A stretch of DNA of 64,000 nucleotides from contig CM045737.1 of assembly GCA_024760905.1 (NCBI GenBank), forward strand, positions 15,862,226 through 15,926,225, read 5' to 3'. The stretch's first letter is position 1. Each line of letters opens with the position of its first letter. This document shows, one piece after another, positions 54,911 to 64,000 of this stretch. Source of the DNA: Plotosus lineatus. Taxonomy: Eukaryota; Chordata; Actinopteri; Siluriformes; Plotosidae. The notes beneath the pieces were generated by a model, which saw only the letters and a list, made by a program, of their open reading frames with translations, was not told the origin of the DNA and searched no databases. A program made the position numbers and the translations under genes.

Positions 54911-55834
54911 TGAATCAAATGCGCCGACTCTATAGTCACTGAACCATTTTTCTGCTGTTAGAAATTATTGCCGCATTAACTCGCCAGTTTTTCGTAATTA
55001 TCTTATGTAAATAGGCATTGTTATCCAGTGTTTCTAAACAGCAACGGGAGTGTGTGCTTGGGTAATTAGCTCATTAATATTGGAAATGTAAAACTATGAA
55101 TCTGAGCCTCAACCAAAACACCCCAGCATCCAGAAGGACAACAGACTTTCTAAGGCAGCCTCCAGAAGGACGTTTCGGGCTCCACAAAAGGAAGCAAAAA
55201 AGTGCCATGCTAAAGCACTAAAGACAAAGAAACATTAATTAAAAAACTTATGTCATGTATAGCATGTCATGTGTATAGTTTGTTTCCAGATTGTGTTTAA
55301 AGACAATGACTGTTGATAATAGTGTTGTGAGGCAGGACATATCTATAAGAGTGTCTATTTGATTTGTGACTGAAGAATGACTATTTGATTTGTGACTGTG
55401 ACACTTTTATTAGTGTTGGAATCCCACATGATAAACCCATCAGTTGAGGTACAGTATGTATATGGAGATTAGAAATTAAACTTTCTAGAGCTCTTTCAGT
55501 GTCATGACATAGCCTTTTTCCCCTTCTGAAATGCTTAAAACCTAGAACTTTGGGGGGCCTTGCCCCCCCCCCCACCCCCCCAGGGTTTCACCCTGGACCC
55601 AACTAGGGGCCTGCAACCCAGACCCCTGGCTGATTTGCAGATATTTTGGTGATTGTCAAATCACATGCCTGAGTCTTGCTCATTAATCCGATACCTTGAA
55701 ACTTTAATTTTATTGGATTATAACAACAGCCTGTGCGAGTTGTTTTTTAGTAAAGCGGTAATGTTCCCTCGTTTTTGATCAGCTCATTTGCACGAAGCTA
55801 AGCACAGCTGGCAAGCAAACACAAATGGACAGAC

Positions 55835-56110
55835 ATGGAAAAACTTCAACCTGCAGACCAGTTGATTGTCAAAACTTGGGACGCGCTTCCTTTCACATAC
55901 CAAACACAACAGCGTGTGAGTCCTGTCGTATTGACCATGTCTGGCTCTCCATATGTATGCGAGCAGTCCTTCTCACCTGAAAAGCATCAAGACCAACCTG
56001 TGGTCACGTTTAACAGATGGAAGCCTAAACGCTTGCATGAAGCAGAATCTCACTGCGTATCAACCAGACTAACGCCATCAGAAAAACCATGCAGCACCAG
56101 ACGTTTTTAA
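55835..56110 (+). pseudogene. hAT transposase C-terminal relic
   Basis: LIVKTWDALPFTYQTQQRVS, then VVLTMSGSPYVCEQSFSPEK and VVTFNRWKPKRLHEAES. The YxCEQSFS block is the hAT dimerisation-domain signature. It is the same family as the minus-strand relic at 780-1150, with the CEQ codons better kept here. The upstream frame is lost. Confidence 0.78.
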
Positions 56111-56289
56111 TAAGCATTAATAGTAAGAAGTACTTTTCTTATTAACAACTTCGTTATGACAATGTCGTTTAAAATAAATTCAGAGTCTTATACTTCAAAA
56201 TTGTTGGTCTTCTTTTTCAATTTAGTTGTATTCAGATTAGATTTTAAAATACAGTATAAGCTCAACTAGGCTTGTTAGCCGGGATGCGG

Positions 56290-56870
56290 TTAGCAGAGCT
56301 AATATGCTATTAGTAGAGCTAATATGCTATGGTAAGCAGCTCAATGCAAGTCGCACCCCAGCGGACAAGAAGCCCAGGCGGGAAGGGGCCGAACGACAAC
56401 ACCGGCGCTTGAGATTACAGGGAATGAAGGCCGTGTAACCGGCTGGAGCAATTGCCTCATTGGGTGTACTCTCCTCGAGCCATGTTTCACAGAAACACAG
56501 TCCTGTAGATCCCTCTGCGCTGCAATCTGAGCATGAAGCTCGTCCGTCTTGTTTCGCAGGGACTGAACATTTTCAAGTAGTATGGCCGGAAGTGCTAACC
56601 AAGCCTCTGAGAACTCCGCCTGGGCTTAGCCAGTAACCGCTAGCATTGAGCTGCCATAGCATATAAGATCAAGATAGAAGTTGTTGCGTGCTTAGTTGCC
56701 CGAAGCTGAAGCTGCCCATAGCTGTAGTAGGGTCGACCGATCATTGACGAGCATAGTTAAAACATGAACAAACAAACAAAGAAACAATTTGACTCTGAGA
56801 ACTCCGCGACGTTGCCCTCTAGGCAGTGCCATCTTGAAGACGTCACTCCACGACGTGACTCCAAGTTCAA
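56290..56870 (-). pseudogene. LINE endonuclease N-terminal fragment
   Basis: The minus strand reads MALPRGQRRGVLRVK..., later 'ILLENVQSLRNKTDELHAQI' and 'RDLQDCVSVKHG', resembling the apurinic-endonuclease start ('LxNxQSLRNKxDEL') of L2/Tx1-type fish LINEs. Frames are broken. Confidence 0.65.
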
Positions 56871-56879
56871 TGTAAAAGG

Positions 56880-57328
56880 ACATGAAGCGTAATAAAGTTT
56901 ATCCTTTTGGTATCATTTGTTAAACATGCTACAGAACATAAAATCTCACGCACAAACATTCTAAGAATTAACTTGGGTACTGTACTGGAATAATAATTGA
57001 AAAAGACTTTAAAACAAGTGCTTTACAACAGTATATGCTGTTATATTTTATCATAAATAAAAATAAGAGTAATAATTGAAAAGTTTTTCTTAATCATTAC
57101 TGCATTTTACTACATTAATACTGAATGAATGAGTAAGACTGTCTATAGAATGTGTTTAAGAAGCATATTTTAGTGCATGTAATAGATACATAGTATTTTA
57201 CTTCCGGCTGCTCATTCACGCATGTGACGTCATACATGGGGTTTTACTTCCGGGTACAGAACTCGCGGATTATCTCGATTCGCGGGAGGGCTCGGAACCG
57301 AACCCCCGCGAATGTCGAGGGCCTACTG
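56880..57328 (+). mobile_element. Family C right end
   Basis: 'gattcgcgggagggctcggaaccgaacccccgcgaatgtcgagggcctactg' closes with TA. The interior matches the reverse of 26330-26560 ('aatgagtaagactgtctatagaatgtgtttaagaagcatattttagtgcatgtaat'). Confidence 0.85.
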
Positions 57329-57387
57329 TATGTCTCTTTTTTTTTTTTTTTTTCCCGCTCTCTTAGTCAAAAAAGTTCCTGACCCCT

Positions 57388-57543
57388 GCCATAGACAGTA
57401 AGAGACACGGCCGGCCTTTGTTAACCCAGTTAGCTGCACTGGGGGGTGGGGGGGCAGTGACAACCTTGTGGAGAGTGGGACTCGAATCCCCCCAACCTTA
57501 GGATCAGCAATCCAGCACCCTATGCCACTAGGCCACCACTGCC
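57388..57543 (-). mobile_element. S1 SINE 5' half
   Basis: 'ccatagacagtaagagacacggccggcctttg' to head complement 'ccctatgccactaggccaccactgcc'; the tail side is missing where it meets the hAT end. Confidence 0.85.
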
Positions 57544-57561
57544 TGTAGTAAAATTATATAA

Positions 57562-57630
57562 TAAGGCATAATTGGCCTTGTTTTGTGGCATTTTCCTTAA
57601 CGTTTTCCCCTATTCTTCCTTAATTTCATG
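57562..57630 (-). mobile_element. Family A fragment
   Basis: 'gcataattggccttgttttgtggcattttccttaacgttttcccctattcttccttaatttc' matches the interior of family A. Confidence 0.8.
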
Positions 57631-57649
57631 GGCTCCCTGTATGCATGCT

Positions 57650-58345
57650 TGCACGTCGCACTCTTTTTCATACTTTAGCTGAAGGTGCGACGTGTACTCC
57701 AGAGCGACTTATATGTGACATCATTACATATAATTCTGTTTGTCATAATAAGAGACATACAGTAGTTTCACATGTTTATTTTTACACTCACAACCACAAG
57801 AGGGCACCCTAGGCTTGGGTACAAGTACCTGCTCATCCAACACTGAAGAAATGGCCCCAAAAAAGAAATCCTATTCTGCAGAGTACAAGCTGCAAGTAGT
57901 GAAATATACAGCAGAAAAAGTTTGGAGTGAACGAGAAACTTGTGAGGGACTGGAGAAAAGCGAAGATTATTATTACTGCAATGAAGAAAACAAAAAAGTT
58001 AATTGCAGGCTAAAAGCTAGATGGCCACAGCTAGAGGAATAAGCTTGCACATGGGTGCTTGAGCAACGTGCTGCACGGAGGGACTTGTCAACAGTGCAGT
58101 TGCGTCTCCACATCCAGGTAATTGTCAAGGAGATGAATAGAAATGACTTTGCGTGAGGACTTTCTTGGTGTTACCGCTTCATGCAACGCAACCGAGGACC
58201 ACAACATCACATAAACTGCCAGCAGGTTTCCAAGCCAAGGTAGACAGTTTCCATGGGTTTGCAACTTATAATCCAGTGCGACTTGTTTTTTTCTTCTTTA
58301 TTATGCATTTTTTTGGCCAATGCGACTTGTATCGTTCGGAAAATA

Positions 58346-58350
<5 letters not shown>
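57650..58350 (+). mobile_element. Family H pogo-like element with transposase relic
   Basis: Ends contain 'gcacgtcgcac' and 'gcgacttgtatcgttcggaaaatacg'; several 'gtgcgactt' motifs lie near the ends. The middle holds the coding relic 57851-58230. Confidence 0.7.
57851..58042 (+). pseudogene. Pogo-type transposase N-terminal relic in family H
   Basis: MAPKKKSYSAEYKLQVVKYT then AEKVWSERETCEGL... and RLKARWPQLEE. The 'KKKSYSAEYKLQVVKYA' helix and 'LKARWPQLE' are typical of a CENP-B-like DNA-binding region. Downstream, in shifted frames, come 'WVLEQRAARRDLSTVQLRLH' and 'CYRFMQRNRG'. It is inactive. Confidence 0.72.

Positions 58351-58378
<28 letters not shown>
58349..58378. repeat. (TA)n microsatellite
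   Basis: TA run between families H and G. Confidence 0.95.
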
Positions 58379-58380
<2 letters not shown>

Positions 58381-58382
<2 letters not shown>

Positions 58383-59153
58383 GTATTCGACGTGATAAGT
58401 GCCCAGGGTGCTTTAAAAATTGGAGTGAGTGGGCGCTTATTAAAATGTCACCAGCGGAGTGAAACGGTAAGTGCTTATTACCATCAAGGTGGAAAACATA
58501 AATAATAACAGAAGATAACAGTTTTACTGGTATTTGTATTATTCATTTTGTGGTATCAACCAAATTACTTACATGAAAGCTGAAAATAAACAGAAAACAG
58601 CATAATTTAAAAAAAAACCTCTTACTTTTCACTACCGGTGCTGTTCCTTTAAACATTTTCCCGGAAGTAAAATCGAGCCAATTATCACGAATGTCAACTT
58701 TAGCACATGACACATGGCCAGGAACGTCTTTAAATTTATGAAGTCAGTGAGCAGGAGAATTGGGTGAAAAATACTTGTCATCACTTTCAGATAGGTCCAT
58801 ATCTGGCTCATCGCTCCATTCATTCAGAGCATTCCATAGTTTTGCTGTAGCAGTTTCTAATGGTTCATCTTGTTGGACATTTACCAAGAGAACACAGCAA
58901 AATATTTTCCTGTTTTTTAAAGCACATCGGAACAATTAAATGTGTTGTTACTGATTAACATTATAGACTTTCCCCAGTGGCAGGGGGTCTTGAAATACCG
59001 TGTAAACTCGCTTTTACAGGCAGTGAACGCCTCATTATACGGTTACAGAGCCTGATCGAATAAATTGGTAAGTTTGATCTACAATTTTGCTCCCAGTACA
59101 CATGAGCAGTTATTAGACGTAAGATCAAAACACAGGTGGGGCGCTTATTGGAT
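58381..59153 (+). mobile_element. Family G non-autonomous element, second copy
   Basis: Starts 'accgtattcgacgtgataagtgccc' and matches 47314-48139 over its length ('attaccatcaaggtggaaaacat', 'gtcaactttagcacatgacac', 'ccagtggcagggggtcttgaaatacc'). Confidence 0.85.
58744..58935 (-). pseudogene. Transposase-like C-terminal relic in family G
   Basis: Minus frame KIFCCVLLVNVQQDEPLETA, then ATAKLWNALNEWSDEPDMDL and acidic SESDDKYFS. A preceding 'MRRSLPVKASLHG' (59035-58990) looks like a transposase start. The acidic tail recalls pogo/Tigger C-termini. The assignment is tentative; the 47.6 kb copy has the same text with extra stops. Confidence 0.4.
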
Positions 59154-59179
59154 CCGTGTACGTGTGTGTATGTATGTGT

Positions 59180-59268
59180 ATATTTTACATGTAAAATGCG
59201 GATCAATTTACAAAAAATCCAGGTTACGAAACCACTTCTGGAATGGATTCATTTTGTAAGGTGAGGTA
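59180..59268 (+). mobile_element. Family B right-end fragment
   Basis: 'ttttacatgtaaaatgcgg..aaatccaggttacgaaaccacttctggaatggattcattttgtaaggtgaggtacca' matches the right end of the complete family B copies. Confidence 0.85.
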
Positions 59269-59271
59269 CCA

Positions 59272-59312
59272 TTTTGTGTGTGTGTGTGTGTGTATGTATG
59301 TGTGTGTGTATA

Positions 59313-59367
<55 letters not shown>

Positions 59368-59378
59368 GTGTGTGTGTA
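59272..59378. repeat. (TG)n-(TA)n-(TG)n microsatellite
   Basis: Compound dinucleotide array. Confidence 0.95.
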
Positions 59379-59539
59379 ATTAGTTTGTGTGTGGTGATGT
59401 ATCCAAAAAGATTTCAAGAAAAAAGCTACTTTGCGTCTGGTCAAGGTGAAAACGTAACGGATAGTTAATCAAATAATGAAGTGGCTGCTTACGTAGCTTT
59501 TTTTTGCCTTGTAAGTGTAATTTTGATCTTCTGTTGGTT

Positions 59540-59795
59540 GCAATGGTTCCAGTAGTTTCGTGGTTACGGCGGTGGGCTCAGGCCCCCACTCCACCATTCC
59601 CATGCTAAAATCCCTGGGCAAGTGTGCCTCTATCTACCCAGCATTAGAAATGGGTACCAGTACAAAAAACTGGGAAGGTAACCTGTGATGAACTAGTGTC
59701 CCATCCAGAAGGAGTTAAACTAGTTACTTCACGCTTCAGAAACTGGGATATGCTCCCACTGTGATGTGCCATTTGACCTGGGAGCGAAAAACCCC
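59540..59795 (+). mobile_element. Another tRNA-type fish SINE
   Basis: 'gtttcgtggttacggcggtgggctcaggcc' (A-box-like), then 'gggcaagtgtgcctctatctacccagcattagaaatgggtacc' and 'ggtaacctgtgatgaactagtgtcccatccagaaggagtt'. A family distinct from S1 and S2; single copy in this window. Confidence 0.6.
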
Positions 59796-59799
59796 AAAG

Positions 59800-59971
59800 A
59801 CTTATCTTACTATTGATTTCAGAAAACGTATGGTCTAATTAATGGGGGGATGTTATTGTACAAATTTTCAAGAGTATGGTTTTCAGTCATTCTGGCCCAG
59901 GAAAAGCCTAATATTATTGCCATGATATTTATGGCTAAGTTGAGTGTATATAAACTTTTGACTGCAACTGT
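59800..59971 (+). mobile_element. Tc1-like 3' end
   Basis: 'tggctaagttgagtgtatataaacttttgactgcaactgta' is the terminal sequence typical of fish Tc1 elements. Confidence 0.72.
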
Positions 59972-59989
59972 AGCAACATGTCCATGAAC

Positions 59990-60172
59990 TATGGGCCCTG
60001 CTTTGGAACTCTTCTCTGTGTCCTCTGTGAGAATAAACACCACAGTGTGAGAGAGGAAGGTGGACATGTTCCAGATGGCCTGTTCCTTGGAGTAGTCAGC
60101 GGGAGCCAGGTATCCAAATATGGCAATATTGTGAAGCCTGTGGCCACCAGAGGAGACAAATCCATGTTGTAA
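59990..60172 (-). pseudogene. Coding-like relic of unknown family
   Basis: A minus frame without stops reads FVSSGGHRLHNIAIFGYLAP, then ADYSKEQAIWNMSTFLSHTV and VFILTEDTEKSSKAGP. The composition looks protein-coding. I do not recognise the family. No clear splice sites bound it and the upstream frame is closed, so it may be a captured or decayed exon. Confidence 0.35.
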
Positions 60173-60174
60173 AC

Positions 60175-61300
60175 AGGTATGATGTCAGGAAAGGACCAAA
60201 GGGCAGTGTCTGCATTCTTGTGCAATAAAAACAACATAAAAATAACAAGTATGCAGGTCCGTGCATGTGAACCAGTCCAGTTGGTTCCAGGATTGAACTT
60301 TTTTAATTTTGTCACTTGAAACTTAATATACTGGTTGATACTTGGATCTTAAAATTTTCAGAAACAAATATTTTTTTTAACTAAATTTGCTTGAAGGGAA
60401 GTTGAATAGAACCCTTTGTTGTACCTCTGTTCAGGAGCGAAACTTTTTAGAACTGGGAGAAATCTTTCAAGGAATCTAAGCTTAATGAGGTCTGGAGCCC
60501 CAGAAACACTGGGAGCTTGTTGTATTGAAGCCTTTGTCCCCCATTTAGGGACCACCTAACAAGTTGATGAGGGGCACCCAAACACTTATAAGAAGTCAGA
60601 GGACGGGGCCCCTTTGCCTAAAGCAAATGCAAAGCAGATGGGCCCGGTGTAGGCATTCAAATACAGAACCGGGATGTGTACCAAGAGAGCAACTTGTGAA
60701 TGGTTCATTTCACCATGCTGCTTTTTAGATTCGGAAATTTTTACTCTCTGCTTATCGAGTGTGTCTGTGGATGGTCCAAACAATGATGTCAGCACAAAAT
60801 CTAGGAGTGATAGGTGGACTTGGATAGAGCCGGTAGTGTGGAGGGCAGTAATTTACATAAGGCTACATTTTAAAACCGTGTTCTCATCTTGGCCCAAGTT
60901 TTGTATCACCAAGAGTGGCTTGTCAATCATCTGTTTTATAAATAAAAAAAGAAAAACTAAAAAGAAACACCTGGCTAATATAATGCTAGCAGCAGAATTG
61001 CAAGCATATTGTCTAAATTTGCACAGCCATTGATCAGAATCTGGTCAGTTTAAATCCAGAATATGGATGACGACGAGTGACAGGCCAATTGGCTTAAATA
61101 CTGCCAGTTTTGAGCTGATGTTACCCAGTTGTCCGAACCCAGTTTCTTTCCATATATTTTCATCCCTCATCATGAACATCCTTTAACAAGCTACACAATC
61201 TGTACACTTGAGGGGAAAAATGTCTGTTGCTTGGAGATAGTTTACTGTATTGGAGAAAGAAGTAAAAATTGCTTAATGTTATCACAATATGTGTAGCATC
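60175..61300. other. No recognisable feature
   Basis: Unique-looking DNA on both strands; short open frames lack known motifs. Confidence 0.45.
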
Positions 61301-61385
61301 TTGGCAGCCACAGGGGTGCGCGTGTGTGTATATATGTAGGTGTATATGTATGTGTATATGCATGTGTGTGTGTGTGTGTGTGTGT

Positions 61386-61545
61386 ATAAACCGGATTCCA
61401 AAAATGATACATTTTCTCAGTTTAAACTTTGGACCCTGTCATCTATGTTCTATTCGGAATAAAGTATTGAAATTTGGCACTTCCACATCATTGCACTCAG
61501 TTTTTATTCACAATTTGTATAGTGTCCCAACACTTTTAAAATCTT
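61386..61545 (-). mobile_element. Fish DNA-transposon-like terminal repeat remnant
   Basis: 'aaaccggattccaaaaatgatacattttctcagtttaaactttgg' and 'cacatcattgcactcagtttttattcacaatttgtatagtgtcccaac' are halves of a common fish repeat end ('cccgattccaaaaaagttgggac'). Its class is uncertain. Confidence 0.5.
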
Positions 61546-61554
61546 GCGTGTGTG

Positions 61555-61566
61555 TGTGTATATTTA

Positions 61567-61638
<72 letters not shown>

Positions 61639-61640
61639 TA
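61555..61640. repeat. (TA)n-(CA)n microsatellite
   Basis: TA run followed by a CA run. Confidence 0.95.
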
Positions 61641-61754
61641 CAAAAAAAAAAGTTAAGGATATTAAAAAATTTTCTACATATTTTTTTCAGTTTTGTAAAT
61701 TGGCCTTAATTTTAGTTTTTTATTGACAAATATCCTTAACTTTTCTTGTGTATA

Positions 61755-62655
61755 CAGACACTCCCTGATTTCCGTTCATCTGTTTTACATTTTTTTGCTT
61801 TTACGTTTTTTTTTAAAGGCAAATTTTGAGTTTAGATGTACCTACGTAGTACGCTGATGTAATGACGTAATGACGCTGCGTCCATTGTTTACAAACGAGC
61901 CTGAACATGCCCCTCCTTCTTCCCAGTTCAGATATATATATATATATAAAAAAATAATACATAGAGATGAATTAACTATCTGCTCAGATCGGCACAATCT
62001 ACCATGCATACTCAGTTAAGCAAAGAGAGTTGTAAAATGAATGAAAACTGAAGAAAGACAACTCTCTGCTCTGCTGAGTCACATCAGTGCAGGCTGAGTA
62101 CTAAACGAGTTCAACGGCACACTTGTGCACTTAAAAGACCGGAAGTCCATATAACCCGTGCTTTGTTTCAAGCAATTAAACTACTTTCAGCAAGTGCAGT
62201 ACTTTCGGCATTGAGCGCCTCACATATTGTAAGCGTTGATTGGCTGTTTTAAGCTTCATGTAAAGTGAATCGGCTCAGCTTCATGTCATTTGACCATCCG
62301 TCGACCATTGGAATCATTTACAAGCAGAAAAATCGCATCATAGAGAATGTTAAGGGTTATATTTGATACTGTATTTGATGAGTAAATTTGATTAAAATTG
62401 ATCAATTTGAAATTATTTTGCTTGAAATTTAATATAATTGAAAATGTTGATATTATTTGATATAATTTTACAATGTTATGTTTATAATAATTGATTTAGG
62501 GGTGTTTTATGAGATACGGTAATGGTATTTATGGATGTATAGTACAGTATGAGCGTCATACGTGACACGTCATGTCACTGTAACAACTTGCGTTCACTTT
62601 CAACTTGCGTTCGGCTGTCCGGCACCAATTAAAAACGTAAGTCGGAGAGCGTCTG
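61755..62655 (-). mobile_element. Family D pogo-like element, complete without SINEs
   Basis: TA-flanked 'cagacactccctgatttccg' and 'cgtaagtcggagagcgtctg'. It is the reverse of 52454-54081 with shared blocks ('tgcgccaatc..agcagat' region, 'gccaatcaacgcttacaa', 'accatccgtcgacca'). Confidence 0.9.
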
Positions 62656-62881
62656 TATATATAATATGAATGTATGTGTATTTGTGTATGAATGTGTATT
62701 TGTGTGTGTGTATAATATGTATATACCCCTCCTCCCAACTGCAGTGTGGGCAATTGGGGGGGGGGGGCAGCGCATATGATTGGCATCGGACTGATCATTG
62801 CCTCAGTTCCTGGGTCATTAATTCCTCACCATGTTGGGTTGTTGACTCTTTCAGTTGATTCATGCAGAAACTACCGCGCCT

Positions 62882-62908
62882 CTTTTTTTTTTTTTTTTTT
62901 TTTTTTTT
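62882..62908. repeat. Poly-T tract
   Basis: Uninterrupted T run. Confidence 0.95.
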
Positions 62909-62909
62909 G

Positions 62910-63428
62910 GGTCAGTCATTGCTGGACATGGGTATTTGTGAGAGCCAAACTGTATAGACTAAGTGTAACATCGGACCAGAATTGAAATTTGGCTGCTGAA
63001 AGATTGAGTTTGCTTGAAAAAAGGCTCCAAACAGTCATAGACCAGCTAAATATAGTGCAATAATGCAGGAAAACAGGTAACGAAGTTGCTCCTGGGCCTT
63101 CCATGAACAATGCTCATAATCTAGAAAGAAAAAAAATCAGAGGTATTCTCACCATCTTTAAAGAGTAGTTAGAGCCAGCTGCTAATCAGATACCCCATCA
63201 TGTGTTCATGAGTGTAATATTATTATAATAATGCAGTATACTGTGTCATCGCTCACAGTGTAGCCTTGGCATGTATAAACATACAATATGTGCACAATTT
63301 AGTATCCATGCGTTCCACACCTCCACTGGTGATTCACAGCACTGAAAATAGAAATATCCCAAGTGTGTTGAATCTCTTCATCTTATCATTCATAAGGACT
63401 ACTTTTGAATAACTGTTTTAGTTTTTGG
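62910..63428. other. No recognisable feature
   Basis: AT-rich DNA, no exon or repeat family identified. Confidence 0.4.
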
Positions 63429-63429
63429 C

Positions 63430-63725
63430 ATCACAGTGCTGTAGTGGTTTGAATGTCCATTTCACAGCAAGAGGTCCCTGGATTTGAGTCCCGAGCTCAT
63501 GCTTGTGTGGGTTTCATCTGGGTACTCCAGTTTCCTCCCACAGTCCAAGGACATGCACATTATTCTATTTGGCTGTTCCCAATCGCTCATGAGTGTCAAT
63601 GGCGGTGTGCTTGCACTGTGTTGGTTTGGTGAGCTTTTCAGGGTGTGCTTTTGATGTGTGTCTGCTGAGCTAGGCTCCAACCTCCTTGCAGCCCTGATCG
63701 GATTAAGCAGTTTAGCGAACAAGTT
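63430..63725 (+). mobile_element. S2 SINE, full length, diverged
   Basis: Head 'catcacagtgctgtagtggtttgaatgtccatttcacagcaag', body 'gtgtgggtttcatctgggtactccagtttcctcccacagtccaaggacatgcac', tail 'gccctgatcggattaagcagtttagcg'. Confidence 0.85.
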
Positions 63726-63916
63726 TTATTTCTTTTGTTGCCTTTAACCGTGCCCTATTGCCTTGTACCTGTATAATGTTAAATTTCCTTTATCAGTTTA
63801 CCATACAGAAAAAAATGGAGATCTTTTACTGCAGAAGAGACCAATGGTTTTGACTGGAACTGCCCAGTTATGGGTTCCCAATCAATTTTTAAATCTGTCA
63901 GGAATTAGACCTGTTA

Positions 63917-64000
63917 TATTGGTAGTAGGATGCTGAGGTTGGAACTACCAGGCAGAAGGCCCAGAGGAAGACCAAAGAGAAGATTTAGGGATGTGGTGAA
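63917..64000 (+). mobile_element. RTE LINE 3' region, running off the right edge
   Basis: 'atattggtagtaggatgctgaggttggaactaccaggcagaaggcccagaggaagaccaaagagaag' encodes [20 protein letters not shown] of the RTE ORF. Confidence 0.92.

Larger units (their letters stand above)
52348..57387 (+). mobile_element. hAT element region, heavily interrupted
   Basis: Left end CAGGGGTCGGAATTCTAAGAGCC at 52348; a matching inverted end 'aaagttcctgacccctg' closes at 57387. A hAT C-terminal coding relic lies at 55835-56110. Inserted within are family D, family F, a LINE fragment and the family C right end. Flanking bases at the two ends do not match, so they may derive from two copies. Confidence 0.6.

Overview
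This is an animal nuclear window, most likely from a ray-finned fish. Genes are split by large introns with GT/AG junctions. The DNA is AT-rich and full of (TA)n, (CA)n and (ATT)n microsatellites. It is packed with repeats typical of fish: Tc1-like, hAT-like and pogo/Tigger-like DNA transposons, RTE-type LINEs, and tRNA-derived SINEs whose tails read like 'cctaattaggattaagcggttacagaaaatgaatg'. There is no operon structure and nothing prokaryotic or viral.

Three genes can be supported. (1) Positions 7311-7395, minus strand: the first coding exon of an LDLRAP1 (ARH clathrin adaptor) orthologue; the rest lies beyond the left edge. (2) Positions 10980-29852, minus strand: a complete nine-coding-exon RNF19A/RNF19B-like RBR E3 ubiquitin ligase. 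All splice phases close and give 602 residues. A 5'UTR acceptor lies at 30076 and a likely GC-box promoter/first exon near 42.5 kb. Its RING2 keeps the nucleophile cysteine but has Arg and Gln where the catalytic His and Glu of RBR ligases normally sit. (3) From about 44.9 kb, plus strand: the start of a gene whose first three coding exons (45408, 46804, 50255) encode an MPRRKQ... N-terminus like those of NuRD-recruiting zinc-finger repressors. Genes 2 and 3 would be divergent, about 2.3 kb apart.

The rest is layered repeats. I name two SINEs. S1 has a tRNA-like head and a shared core, joined to one of two LINE-derived tails. S2 has a 'ggtggtgtagtggttagcac' head. Several TA-flanked pogo-like non-autonomous families are labelled A (CAGGGATCCCTCGCTACTTCGCG), B (CAGTGGTAGCTCACCTTACGAA), C (CAGTAGGCCCTTGATTATTCG), D (CAGACACTCCCCAACTTACG), E (CAGTCAGCCTCTGACTTACG), F (CAGGGAGTCCTCGGTTTACA), G (ACCGTATTYGAYGTRATAAG) and H (GCGACTTGTATCGTTCGGAAA). 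Exact target-site duplications date several nested insertions.

Layout: 0-7.3 kb repeats; 7.3-7.7 kb LDLRAP1 exon 1 and promoter; 7.7-10.9 kb SINEs and 3' flank; 10.98-30.1 kb RNF19-like gene with repeat-filled introns; 30.1-42.5 kb RTE, Tc1 and family B copies, probably the RNF19-like 5' intron; 42-45 kb promoters of the divergent pair; 45.4-50.3 kb zinc-finger-type gene start; 51.9-57.4 kb a multi-level transposon nest; 57.4-64 kb further transposon remnants, ending inside an RTE LINE at the right edge.
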